The position numbers and the translations under genes were made by a program. The notes beneath the pieces are model-generated. The model ran no database searches and had not been told where the DNA came from. It was given only the letters and a program-made list of their open reading frames with translations. Source: Bradyrhizobium sp. 195 (GTDB taxonomy: Bacteria > Pseudomonadota > Alphaproteobacteria > Rhizobiales > Xanthobacteraceae). From it: a stretch of 64,000 nucleotides of DNA. Shown one piece after another: positions 29,560-38,822 of this stretch (positions are counted from its first letter, which is position 1; each line of letters begins with the position of its first letter). The stretch covers positions 2,356,001-2,420,000 of the forward strand of contig NZ_CP082161.1 of the NCBI RefSeq assembly GCF_023101665.1, in the 5' to 3' direction.

Positions 29560-29661
29560 CGTCATTCCGGGGCGCGCGTAGCGCGAGCCCGGAATCCATC
29601 AGGCAGCAGAGTTAGTGGATGAATGGATTCCGGGCTCGTGCTTCGCACGCCCCGGAATGAC
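29560..29661. repeat. Palindromic repeat, 'GTCATTCCGGGG' family, copy 5
   Basis: CGTCATTCCGGGGCGCGCGT to GCACGCCCCGGAATGAC with inner GGAATCCAT / ATGGATTCC arms. It separates the glycine-zipper gene from the convergent ABC permease gene, ending 3 bp before the permease stop codon. Confidence 0.9.
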
Positions 29662-29664
29662 AGC

Positions 29665-30422
29665 TCAATTCTTCAGCCGGTACCCCGTCCTGAAAATCCA
29701 CCAGATCACGACCAGGCAGATCACTAGGAACGCCACCGTCATGCCGATGCTGACGGACACGCTGACATCCGAGATCTCATAGAAGCTCCAGCGGAAGCCG
29801 GAGATCAGATAGACGACCGGGTTGAGCAGCGCCACCGTGCGCCAGGTGGGCGGCAGCATGTCGATGGAATAGAAGCTGCCGCCGAGGAAGGTCAGTGGCG
29901 TCACCACCAGCATCGGGATCATCTGCAGCTTTTCGAACCCATCGGCCCAGATGCCGATGATGAAACCGAACAGGCTGAACGTTACCGCCGTCAGCACCAG
30001 GAAGGCCAGCATCCAGACCGGGTGCTGGATGTGCAGCGGCACGAACAGACCGGCTGTTGCCAGGATGATGAGGCCCAAAATGATCGATTTGGTCGCGGCG
30101 GCACCGACATAGCCGAGCACGATCTCGAAATAGGAGATCGGCGCCGACAGGATCTCGTAGATCGTGCCGGTGAATTTCGGAAAGTAGATGCCGAACGAGG
30201 CGTTGGCGATGCTCTGGGTCAGCACCGAGAGCATGATCAGGCCCGGCACGATGAAGGTGCCGTAGCTGACGCCCTCGACCTGGCTGATGCGCGAGCCGAT
30301 CGCGGCGCCGAACACCACGAAATACAGCGAGGTGGAAACCACCGGCGAGACGATGCTTTGCAGCAGCGTGCGCCAGGTGCGCGCCATTTCGAACAGATAG
30401 ATGGCGCGGATGGCGCGGTGGT

Positions 30423-30426
<4 letters not shown>
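29665..30426 (-). CDS. ABC-2 type transport permease
   Basis: 253-residue membrane subunit of an exporter. From ATG 30426 it has the ABC-2 layout: a basic N-terminus ('[19 protein letters not shown]'), six hydrophobic segments and the family loop '[29 protein letters not shown]'-type sequence near the end. It overlaps the ATPase gene by 4 bp (ATGA at 30423-30426), so the two form one transport complex. It resembles YadH-like permeases; the substrate is unknown. A longer frame running to 31494 is only the shadow of the ATPase. Confidence 0.88.
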
Positions 30427-31346
<920 letters not shown>

Positions 31347-31634
31347 GATGGCCGCAAGGCTGGGGGCAAAGGCTGGGAGGGGAGGCTGGAACCGTCCGGG
31401 GAGGGAGGTCAGCGGAGCCCTGAAATAGGAACGCACTTGCCCGGCCGCAATTGCCCGGGGAAAAATGGTCCCAAAACAGGCCCTTTGGTGGCATGTTTCA
31501 GGCAGGTGTGTTGCGCGATGGTCACGGGCTGTGGCTAAGATTGCCGTTCACGTGCCTCTTTGTTGCGTCTGCGAGCAGGCCGTGGCTACGATTCCGGCCA
31601 ATCGCAAAGCGTATTGTCCCCAGGGAATAGATCG
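31347..31634. promoter_or_regulatory. Divergent gap between the ABC exporter and an exported hydrolase gene
   Basis: About 290 bp with no gene and no palindromic repeat. It must hold promoters for both directions. I see no confident -35/-10 pair or operator. Confidence 0.3.
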
Positions 31635-32351
31635 ATGAGACCGAACGGCCGTCACACCGCCGGCGCCAGCCAGTTGTCCGCCCTCCGCGTGTGGGCGATG
31701 TGCCTGCTCCTGCTGTCAGCTATTGTTATCAACCCGACCACCGCCAAGGCCGCGCCCAGCCAGGCCGCGGCCGCGACCACGCATGTCTACCTGCTTCGCG
31801 GTGTGCTCAACATTTTCTCGCTTGGGCTCGACACGATCGGTGCCCGGCTCCAGGCGCAGGGCGTCCCGGTGACCGTCGCCAATTTCGTCTCCTGGTCCTC
31901 GCTCGCCGATGAAGCCGCGACCGCTTACAAGGCCGGCCGGCTCAAGACCATCGTCCTGGTCGGCCATTCCTCCGGCGCGACCGCGCTGCCCGACATGATC
32001 GCGAAACTCAATCGGCTCGGCGTGCCCGTGAAGCTCGCGATCGGCCTCGACTCCGTGTTCAAGACCAGGCTCTCGACCGGCGCGGAGCGTTACATCAACA
32101 TCTATATCGGCGATGGTCCCGGCGAGCCGGTGAAGCGCGCCGACGGTTTCCGCGGCAAGCTCGACAATGTCGACGTGCGCGGCACTGGCGTCGGCCATAT
32201 CTCGATCGACAAGAACGAGGCGATCCAGCGCCGCGTCATCGCCGAGATCGACGCAGCGATCATGCGCTCACGCGCCCCGGCGCCGGTTGCCGAACCCGGC
32301 GCACCGCGTCCCGCGCGCGCAGCGGCCGCGACGGCTCCGGCAAGGAACTAG
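31635..32351 (+). CDS. Exported alpha/beta-hydrolase-like protein (single domain)
   Basis: From ATG 31635 it is 238 residues. A signal peptide or anchor ('WAMCLLLLSAIVINPTTAKAA', about 20-40) is followed by a compact domain starting 'HVYLLRGVLNIFSLGLDTIG'. A nucleophile elbow is at 'VLVGHSSGA' (Gly110-His-Ser112-Ser-Gly) and a later 'GIGHISID'-like segment ('TGVGHISIDKN') offers a His. This is a lipase/thioesterase-like Ser-His pattern; no enzyme name can be given. The C-terminus is Ala/Pro/Arg-rich. A relative with an added LysM domain is at 35510-36454. Confidence 0.7.
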   Translation: MRPNGRHTAGASQLSALRVWAMCLLLLSAIVINPTTAKAAPSQAAAATTHVYLLRGVLNIFSLGLDTIGARLQAQGVPVTVANFVSWSSLADEAATAYKAGRLKTIVLVGHSSGATALPDMIAKLNRLGVPVKLAIGLDSVFKTRLSTGAERYINIYIGDGPGEPVKRADGFRGKLDNVDVRGTGVGHISIDKNEAIQRRVIAEIDAAIMRSRAPAPVAEPGAPRPARAAAATAPARN

Positions 32352-33526
32352 GCAGCCGTCACCCGCACCGGCATGCTCGCGAGCCCGCGCAGCGAGTTAT
32401 TGAGCCTGCGCTTCGGCTCCGCCGTGAGCTCGATGGTCTTCACGCGCCTCGCGAGCTCGCTGAAGATCAATTCGCCTTCCAGGCGCGCGATCATCTGACC
32501 GACGCAGGCGTGGATGCCTGCGCCGAAGCCGACATGCCCGGTCGCGACCCGTTCCACCTCGAAACGGTCCGGTTTGTCCCAACGCGCGGGATCGCGGTTG
32601 GCGGAGGCCATGAACAGCAGCACCTTGCGGTGTGCCGGGATCACGCCGCCACCGATCTCGACGTCGCGCGAGGTGGTGCGAAAGAACGTCTGTATCGGTG
32701 AATCGTAACGCAGGCCCTCCTCGAAAGCATTGCGCGCCAGCTCAGGCCGGTGATGCAGCTTGCGATATTCCTCCGGATGGTTCGCGAGCGCGAGCAGGGT
32801 GTTGCCGATGCCGTTGACGGTGGTATCGATCCCCGCGGTGAGGAACGGACGCACCAGATGCGTCGCCTCGTGCTCGGTGATCTCGCCGTCGTCGGCGGCC
32901 TGGTAGATCATCATGCCGAGGCTGTCGGGCTGTAGCGCAGCTCGCGCGCAACATTCCATGATCCAGCTCTGCGCCGCCAGGCCCGCCTTGCGCGACGCGG
33001 CCTGGATCTCGTTGTCAGGGCCGAAGCTGTCGAACACGAACGTGCTCCAGGCCAGCAGCTTCTCGCGGCCGTCCGGCCGGATGCCGATCGCATCCGGAAA
33101 CACCTTCATCGGATAGGCCTCGGCAAGATTGGTCACGGCATCGAACGTGCCCTTGTCGATCAGCTCCGAAACTTTTCTCTCCGCTTCCTGCTGGAACGTC
33201 TCGCGCAGTTTCCTGGCAACGCCCGGAGACAGCGTGCGGCCGAGCACCCGCCGGCCCTTGTCATGGTCCGGCGGATCGATCTGCAGCGTCAGCGGCTTTG
33301 GCAGCGCCGGGTTCATCCCGTGGAGCCCGACGCCCTCCCCACTGATGAAGGTCTTCCAGTCCTTCAGGGCCGGCTCGACCTCGGCATAGCCTGCCATCGC
33401 CCACACGCCGTAGCGTTCCAACGCGAATGCGGGCCCGAGCGCCCGTAGCGCCTCATAGGCGGGATAGGGGTCGATCAGGAAGTCAGGCGCAAACGGGTCG
33501 ACCGGACTGGATGCAATGCCGCTCAT
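32348..33526 (-). CDS. Cytochrome P450, CYP199-like
   Basis: Soluble bacterial P450 of 392 residues. I helix: 'AGIDTTVNGIGNTL' (oxygen-activating Asp-Thr). K-helix ExxR lies within 'AFEEGLRYDSPIQTFFR'. The haem loop is 'GFGAGIHACVGQMIARLEGE' with ligand Cys341. These segments and 'EAYPMKVFPDAIG' closely resemble CYP199A2/A4 of Rhodopseudomonas palustris as I remember them, which demethylate 4-methoxybenzoate. A para-substituted benzoate substrate is an inference. Its gene follows the solute-binding-protein gene by 19 bp. No ferredoxin or reductase gene is adjacent. Confidence 0.87.
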   Translation of the reverse strand: MSGIASSPVDPFAPDFLIDPYPAYEALRALGPAFALERYGVWAMAGYAEVEPALKDWKTFISGEGVGLHGMNPALPKPLTLQIDPPDHDKGRRVLGRTLSPGVARKLRETFQQEAERKVSELIDKGTFDAVTNLAEAYPMKVFPDAIGIRPDGREKLLAWSTFVFDSFGPDNEIQAASRKAGLAAQSWIMECCARAALQPDSLGMMIYQAADDGEITEHEATHLVRPFLTAGIDTTVNGIGNTLLALANHPEEYRKLHHRPELARNAFEEGLRYDSPIQTFFRTTSRDVEIGGGVIPAHRKVLLFMASANRDPARWDKPDRFEVERVATGHVGFGAGIHACVGQMIARLEGELIFSELARRVKTIELTAEPKRRLNNSLRGLASMPVRVTAA

Positions 33527-33545
33527 GGTCAGCTCCCAGCCGCTA

Positions 33546-34751
33546 TTACTTGGTCAGCGGGCAGTGGCCTTCGCTCTCGGAGCGGAATGCGTCCTCGCCT
33601 TTGATCGTGGCGACGACCTTCAGCAGATCCCAGGCCGAATGCGACTCCTCGGGGGCCTTGACCTGGAGCAGGTAGAGCGGATGGATCTTGCGTCCGTCCT
33701 TGCGGATATTGCCCTTGCCGAACAGCGGATCGTCGGTCGGCAACTCCTTCATCGCCGCGACCACGGCCTTGCCGTCCTTGGCGCCGCCGACCTTGTCGAC
33801 GGCCTTGAGATAGTGAATGACCGAGGCATAGACGCCGGCCTGCATGTCGTTCGGATAGGCCTTCGAGGGAATGCGTTCGGCGAAGCGTTTGGCGAAAGCA
33901 CGCGTGCCGTCGTTCAGATCCCAATAGAACGGGTTCATGATCTGCGCGCCTTGCGCAAACTTCAGGCCGAGTGCGGGCAGGCCGTTCATGCCGAGGATCA
34001 ATCCGACCAGCTTGCGGTCCTTGGTCAGCCCGAACTCGGCGGCCTGCTTCATCGAGGTGATGGTATCGTCGCCAGCATTGGCGAAGCCGACGACGTTCGC
34101 GCCCGACGCCTGGGCCTGGAGCAGGAAAGAGGCGTAGTCGGCCGTTCCCAGCGGATGCCGCACGCTGCCGAGTACCTCGCCGCCGGACGCCTTCACGGCC
34201 TCTGCGGCTTGCTTCTCGAGATCATGGCCGAAGGCATAGTCGGCGGTGATGAAGAACCACTTCTTGCCGCCCTGCTGCACGATCGCCTTGCCGAGACCGC
34301 GCCCATAGGCATAGGTGTCGTAGGTCCAGTGCACGGTGTTCGGCGTGCATTTCTCGCCGGTCAGGAGCACCGTTCCGGCGCCCGATCCGACGAAGACCTT
34401 GTTCTTCTCGGCGCTCATGCCGGCCACCGCCAGCGCGATCGACGAGTTCGGAAGGTCGAAGATCGCATCGACACCCTCGTTCTCGTACCAGCGCCGGGCG
34501 ATACCGATGCCGATATCGGTCTTGTTCTGATGGTCGGCGGCGGCGACCTCGACCGGCTTGCCGGCGGCCTTTCCGCCATAGTCTTCGACCGCCATTTTGG
34601 CGGCCACGACCGAGCCGATGCCCTGATAGCTGGCGAACGGACCCGATTGGTCGTTCAGGATGCCGATCTTCACCACGTCCTGGGCGAATGCCGGTGCGGC
34701 CGTCAGCATTGCCGCCAACATGCATAGTTTATGCAGGAATTTGCTGTTCAT
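33546..34751 (-). CDS. ABC solute-binding protein, branched-chain/aromatic type
   Basis: Periplasmic receptor of a HAAT-family (Liv-like) importer. The 401-residue protein has a signal peptide ending 'AAPAFAQ' and the PBP type I opening 'VVKIGILNDQSGPFASYQG'. Middle motifs such as 'DYAFGHDLEKQA' and 'GSVRHPLGTADYASFLLQAQ' match members that bind aromatic acids. No permease or ATPase genes are next to it, so it must share a transporter encoded elsewhere. It leads the operon with the P450 and is divergent from the MarR gene, suggesting MarR-controlled uptake and oxidation of an aromatic acid. Confidence 0.88.
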   Translation of the reverse strand: MNSKFLHKLCMLAAMLTAAPAFAQDVVKIGILNDQSGPFASYQGIGSVVAAKMAVEDYGGKAAGKPVEVAAADHQNKTDIGIGIARRWYENEGVDAIFDLPNSSIALAVAGMSAEKNKVFVGSGAGTVLLTGEKCTPNTVHWTYDTYAYGRGLGKAIVQQGGKKWFFITADYAFGHDLEKQAAEAVKASGGEVLGSVRHPLGTADYASFLLQAQASGANVVGFANAGDDTITSMKQAAEFGLTKDRKLVGLILGMNGLPALGLKFAQGAQIMNPFYWDLNDGTRAFAKRFAERIPSKAYPNDMQAGVYASVIHYLKAVDKVGGAKDGKAVVAAMKELPTDDPLFGKGNIRKDGRKIHPLYLLQVKAPEESHSAWDLLKVVATIKGEDAFRSESEGHCPLTK

Positions 34752-34784
34752 TGTTCCCTCCCATGAGCGGTCTTGGTGCCGCTA

Positions 34785-34810
34785 TATAATAGTTATATTT
34801 TATAGCTATT
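34785..34810. promoter_or_regulatory. MarR operator overlapping a -10 box
   Basis: AATAGTTATA (34788-34797), spacer TTT, TATAGCTATT (34801-34810): 10-bp arms matching at 9 of 10 positions, in the 111-bp divergent gap. A TATAAT box at 34785-34790 overlaps the left arm. The AT-rich palindrome stands out in this GC-rich region and has the size of a MarR dimer site. Confidence 0.75.
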
Positions 34811-34862
34811 TCTGAGAGTGTCAATTCGGTCGACTTATGGTCGCCGCCGCGGATCGAGGATC

Positions 34863-35342
34863 ATGAGCTCGAAAGCACTGAGACCCGGAGCCAAGTCCGC
34901 TCCGCCATCGGAGACACCGCTGGACCTGCGCGCGCTGCAGCGGACGCCCGGCTTCATGCTGCGCCTCGCTCAGCTGAAGTTCTTCGAAGCCTTCTACGAG
35001 GAGTTCGCCGCCTTGGGCCTGACTCCCGCGACCTATGCGATCTTCGCGATCATTCGCGATAATCCCGGCGTTCCCCCCAGCAGCCTCGCCAGCGTGCTCC
35101 GGCTACGCCTGCCGAACCTGATCAAGATCCTGAACGAGCTCGAATCATCCGGCTTCATCAAGCGCCATCGCTCGAAGTCCGATCGCCGCGCCGTCGAGCT
35201 GATGCTCACGCCAAGGGGCGCAAAACTCATTCAGGACGGGGCAAGGCTGACGCAGCCCTATAATGAACGGATGTTGGCGCCGCTCAGTCAGGCCGAGCAA
35301 CGCACGCTGCTCGAACTGCTGAACCGGATTCTGCCGTTCTAG
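34863..35342 (+). CDS. MarR-family transcriptional regulator
   Basis: From ATG 34863 it is 159 residues. It has a winged-helix fold with 'YAIFAIIRDNPGVPPSSLASVLRL' (helix-turn-helix) and the wing 'GFIKRHRSKSDRRAVELMLTPRG', the MarR family hallmark with the conserved Asp-Arg-Arg. Dimerisation helices flank it. It is divergent from the solute-binding-protein/P450 operon, with a palindromic operator between them. It probably represses that operon and itself until an aromatic ligand binds. An upstream in-frame start at 34818 would run into the operator region and is rejected. Confidence 0.92.
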   Translation: MSSKALRPGAKSAPPSETPLDLRALQRTPGFMLRLAQLKFFEAFYEEFAALGLTPATYAIFAIIRDNPGVPPSSLASVLRLRLPNLIKILNELESSGFIKRHRSKSDRRAVELMLTPRGAKLIQDGARLTQPYNERMLAPLSQAEQRTLLELLNRILPF

Positions 35343-35509
35343 CCTTCGGGGAGCCGACCTGAGGCCGATCGTCGCAAAGCCCGTTACGCCCCGCGGATAC
35401 GCGGCGGACCCAGAGGAGGCCGCCGGTTCCGTGCCCCAAAATCCACCCAATCGGTGGTCACTAAGCCCCCGGAGGGGGACTTTGCCTCCCGTGGTGGGAC
35501 TGCGGACTG

Positions 35510-36454
35510 ATGATTGATCTGAGGCGACTAGTCGCGCTGGCAGCCGTTGCACTGCTCGCCTTGAGCCCCGGCATGGCCGCTGCCTCACCCGCCAAGTCGA
35601 AGCCCGCTGCGGCCGTACCTGCCGCGCCGCCGCCGCCGCCGTTCGAGCCGTTGCCGCCGCCGAATATCTACCTGTTCCGTGGTGCCATGGGCCCCATCTT
35701 CTCGACCGGCATGGACCGGCTCGGCGAGAAACTGACCCAGGCCGGCTTCTCCGCCGACGTCTATGAATTCACCCTGTGCCGGTTCATCGGCAATCGCGTC
35801 ATCTCCAGCTACAAGGAGAAGGCGGCGCCGATCGTGCTGATCGGCCACTCCATGGGCGGGCTGTGCTCGATCGTCATCTCCGAGATGGCGGCCAAGGAGA
35901 ACATCCCGATCAGCCTCGTCATCGCCATCGATCCCGCGCACGCGACCGGTGACGTGCCGCTCAATGTCGAGCGCTTCATCAACATCTTCCTGTCCGACAG
36001 CGTGCTCGGCGGCGGCGACGTCGTCGCGGTCCCCGGCTTTCGCGGCCATTATGCGAGTTACGACCTGAAGGAAAACGCGCGCGTCTCGCACATCAACATC
36101 GAGAAGTCCGACGACATCCATCGCCAGATCGTCGAGATGGTGACGCAGTTGCCGCGCATTCCGCCGCAGACCCAAGCCAATGCCGTGCCGCTACGCTATC
36201 TCGTGCCAGCGAATACCCTGGTCGAATTGTGGGATAGCGGCGTGCGACTGCCGGTGCGCCGCGGCGACACCATGGAGAGCATCGCCGCCGCCAATCGCGT
36301 GCCGCTGTGGACGCTCGCGCAGAGCAATTCGCTGCCGGAAAACGCGCAGCTCACCCCGGGCCAGACCATCATCGTGCCGCGCCATCTGACGCCGCCCGAG
36401 CCGGCTGCCGCGATGGCGACACCGCCGGCGGTAGCACCGGCAGGGCGGAAGTAG
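35510..36454 (+). CDS. Exported alpha/beta-hydrolase-like protein fused to LysM
   Basis: 314 residues. A signal peptide ('LAAVALLALSPGMAAAS') and a Pro-rich linker (about 28-50) are followed by a hydrolase-like domain with 'NIYLFRGAMGPIFSTGMDRLG', nearly parallel to the protein at 31635, and a nucleophile elbow 'IGHSMGG' (Ser114). A possible acid/base pair follows in 'AIDPAHATGD' and 'ARVSHINIEKSD'. A C-terminal LysM domain (about 249-290, 'RRGDTMESIAAANRVPLWTL') would bind peptidoglycan. Function is not known; a wall-anchored esterase/lipase is the simplest reading. Confidence 0.75.
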   Translation: MIDLRRLVALAAVALLALSPGMAAASPAKSKPAAAVPAAPPPPPFEPLPPPNIYLFRGAMGPIFSTGMDRLGEKLTQAGFSADVYEFTLCRFIGNRVISSYKEKAAPIVLIGHSMGGLCSIVISEMAAKENIPISLVIAIDPAHATGDVPLNVERFINIFLSDSVLGGGDVVAVPGFRGHYASYDLKENARVSHINIEKSDDIHRQIVEMVTQLPRIPPQTQANAVPLRYLVPANTLVELWDSGVRLPVRRGDTMESIAAANRVPLWTLAQSNSLPENAQLTPGQTIIVPRHLTPPEPAAAMATPPAVAPAGRK

Positions 36455-36488
36455 GGCGCCTTATCCCATCGCTGTCGGGGAGACGGTC

Positions 36489-36613
36489 CGCTCCCTCTCT
36501 CGCGCTTGCGGGGGAGGGCTGGGGAGGGGGTGTCTCCGCAATCGAGAACCCCCAAGAGGAGAGAACCCTCACCCGCCGCTACGCGGCGACCTCTCCCGCA
36601 AGCGGGAGAGGTG
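36489..36613. repeat. Palindromic repeat with 'AAGAGGAGAGA' centre, copy 1
   Basis: CTCCCTCTCTCGCGCTTGCGG at the left, CTCTCCCGCAAGCGGGAGAG at the right, with a shared centre CCCCAAGAGGAGAGAACCC. Copy 2 is at 39679-39801. It lies between convergent genes. Confidence 0.85.
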
Positions 36614-36643
36614 CACCGAACCGGTGGAGGGTGTAATCTCAAA

Positions 36644-37717
36644 TTAGACGTTCGACCCGTGGATCGCGTCGATCACGGCGTCCGTCACTTCCTTCGTCGT
36701 CGCCTTGCCGCCGACGTCGGGCGTCAGCACACCGGCGGCGCAGACGCGCTCGACGGCGGTCATCAGCCTCGAGGCGGCATCCATCTCGCCGAGATGCTCG
36801 AGCATCTGCGCGCCGGTCCAGAAGGTCGCGACCGGATTGGCGATGCCCTTGCCGGTGATGTCGAAGGCCGAGCCGTGGATCGGCTCGAACATCGAGGGGA
36901 AGCGCCGCTGCGGATCGATATTGCCGGTCGGCGCCACGCCGAGGCTGCCGGCCAGCGCGCCGGCGAGGTCGGACAGGATGTCGGCATGCAGATTGGTCGC
37001 GACGATGGTGTCGAGGCTCTTCGGATGCAGCGTCATGCGCACCGTCATGGCGTCGACCAGCATCTTGTCCCAGGTGACGTCGGGGAATTCGGTCGCGACC
37101 TCGGCCGCGATCTCGTCCCACATCACCATGCCGTGGCGCTGCGCGTTCGACTTGGTCACGACGGTCAGGAATTTGCGCGGACGCGACTGCGCGAGCTGGA
37201 ACGCATAGCGCATGATGCGGGTGACGCCGACGCGGGTGAAGACCGCCACTTCGGTGCCGACCTCTTCCGGCAGGCCTTTGTGCGCGCGGCCGCCCATGCC
37301 GGCATATTCGCCCTCCGAGTTCTCGCGCACGATCACCCAGTCGAGATCGCCGACGCCGACATTGCGCAGCGGCGAGGCGACGCCCGGCAATATCTTGGTT
37401 GGCCGCACATTGGCATATTGGTCAAAGCCCTGGCAGATCGGCAGCCGCAGGCCCCACAGCGTGATGTGGTCGAGCACATCGGGCGCGCCGACCGCGCCGA
37501 AATAGATCGCGTCGAACTTCTTCAGTTCAGCGAGGCCGTCAGCCGGCATCATGACGCCGTGCTTCTTGTAATAGTCCGAGCCCCAGTCGAACGTCTTCAC
37601 GTTGAAAGTAAGGTCGCCGCTGCGCTTCGCCAGCGCCTCCAGCACGCGGACACCGGCCGAGATCACCTCGGGGCCGATCCCGTCGGCGGGGATTGCTGCG
37701 ATCGAATGGGTGCGCAT
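36644..37717 (-). CDS. Tartrate / D-malate dehydrogenase (decarboxylating)
   Basis: NAD-dependent beta-decarboxylating dehydrogenase of the isopropylmalate-dehydrogenase family, TtuC/DmlA branch. The 357-residue protein shows 'IPADGIGPEVI', 'FGAVGAPDVLDHITLWGLRLPICQ' (a tartrate/malate branch marker), the substrate-site 'VRENSEGEYAGMGGR', and the metal-binding 'ATNLHADILSDLAGALAGSLG'. It is divergent from a LysR regulator. It converts tartrate or D-malate towards glycerate or pyruvate; which one cannot be settled from sequence. Confidence 0.88.
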   Translation of the reverse strand: MRTHSIAAIPADGIGPEVISAGVRVLEALAKRSGDLTFNVKTFDWGSDYYKKHGVMMPADGLAELKKFDAIYFGAVGAPDVLDHITLWGLRLPICQGFDQYANVRPTKILPGVASPLRNVGVGDLDWVIVRENSEGEYAGMGGRAHKGLPEEVGTEVAVFTRVGVTRIMRYAFQLAQSRPRKFLTVVTKSNAQRHGMVMWDEIAAEVATEFPDVTWDKMLVDAMTVRMTLHPKSLDTIVATNLHADILSDLAGALAGSLGVAPTGNIDPQRRFPSMFEPIHGSAFDITGKGIANPVATFWTGAQMLEHLGEMDAASRLMTAVERVCAAGVLTPDVGGKATTKEVTDAVIDAIHGSNV

Positions 37718-37827
37718 GGGAATGCTCCGTGTGAGAGATCGCGCCGGCCTGTCCGACCGTCTGCGTTGCCGGCGAGTCTAGACGGGAGTGCAGGGCAGAC
37801 TCAATTGACGCTGGTTTATACAAAAAA

Positions 37828-37840
37828 ATGATATAATCAT
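37828..37840. promoter_or_regulatory. LysR-type operator candidate with embedded -10
   Basis: ATGAT-ATA-ATCAT is a perfect 5-bp inverted repeat in the 149-bp divergent gap. It contains TATAAT (37832-37837), 29 bp before the LysR start. The rest of the gap is GC-rich. Confidence 0.55.
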
Positions 37841-37866
37841 CGTGGCGCGGGACGAGAGGATACGGA

Positions 37867-38784
37867 ATGGAATTGCAACAGCTTCGATGCTTCGTGGCGG
37901 CGGCCGAGCAGTTGCATTTTGGCCGCGCGGCGCAGCATCTCCAGATGCTGCCCTCCGCGCTCGGCCGCCAGATCAGGTTGCTGGAGGAGGATCTGGGCAC
38001 GCGGCTGTTTGCGCGGACGACGCGTGCGGTGTCGCTGACGGAAGATGGCGCGACGCTGTTGCGCGATGCGCGCGCCATCCTCGCCCGCGTCGAGGCGGTC
38101 GCGAGCAATCTGCGCAATCGCTCGCGCGCGGGGGCTGCTCGAAAATTCCGGGTCGGCGCCATCGACAGTGCCGCGGCCGGGCTGTTGCCGGCGCTCTTGC
38201 GCGACTTCCGTGCAAAACATCCTGACATCGCGGTGCAGCTTCTCGAGGACAAGACCGTCCGGCTGCTGCCAAAGATTTTGACCGGCGCGCTCGATCTCGC
38301 CTTTGTTCGGCCGCCGACCAGTGCGGACAAGCGGCTCGAATTCCGCGATCTGCTCCAGGAGACCGCGATCGTGGCATTCCCGCAGCGGCATGCGCTGGCC
38401 AAGAGGACGTCGATCACGCTGGCCGAGATCGCCGAGGAGGCGATGCTGGTACCGGACCGCCGTTCGCGGCCGCACAGCCACGACCTCACGATGAAGCTGT
38501 TCGAACAGGCCGGGTTGACGCCGCGCATGGTGCAGGTTGCCGATGAGAAGCAAACCATCATCAATCTTGTCGCAACGAAGCTCGGAGTCGCGATCGTGCC
38601 GCGCTGGACCGCGCGGATGGCGGTGACGGGCGTGCGCTTCGTGTCGCTGCGGCCGAAGCAGAGCGGCCCGGTCGGTCGGCTGCCGCTTGCTGCCGCATGG
38701 CTGCGCGGCTCGCGCGATCCGGCCCGCGATGCGATGCTGGAGGTGCTCGATGCCCGCCTGCGCAGCTATGCGCGGGAGGCTTGA
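37867..38784 (+). CDS. LysR-family transcriptional regulator
   Basis: 305 residues, normal for the family. The N-terminal winged helix-turn-helix reads 'LQQLRCFVAAAEQLHFGRAAQHL' with 'LEEDLGTRLFARTTRAVSLT', the LysR signature. The C-terminal periplasmic-binding-like effector domain follows. It is divergent from the tartrate/malate dehydrogenase gene, with a palindromic site between, so it likely controls that gene in response to the substrate (DmlR-like role). It is followed 38 bp later by the aspartate dehydrogenase gene on the same strand. Confidence 0.92.
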   Translation: MELQQLRCFVAAAEQLHFGRAAQHLQMLPSALGRQIRLLEEDLGTRLFARTTRAVSLTEDGATLLRDARAILARVEAVASNLRNRSRAGAARKFRVGAIDSAAAGLLPALLRDFRAKHPDIAVQLLEDKTVRLLPKILTGALDLAFVRPPTSADKRLEFRDLLQETAIVAFPQRHALAKRTSITLAEIAEEAMLVPDRRSRPHSHDLTMKLFEQAGLTPRMVQVADEKQTIINLVATKLGVAIVPRWTARMAVTGVRFVSLRPKQSGPVGRLPLAAAWLRGSRDPARDAMLEVLDARLRSYAREA

Positions 38785-38822
38785 GAGGCTATGACGTTGG
38801 CGTGACGAGAGGGTGGGATGCG

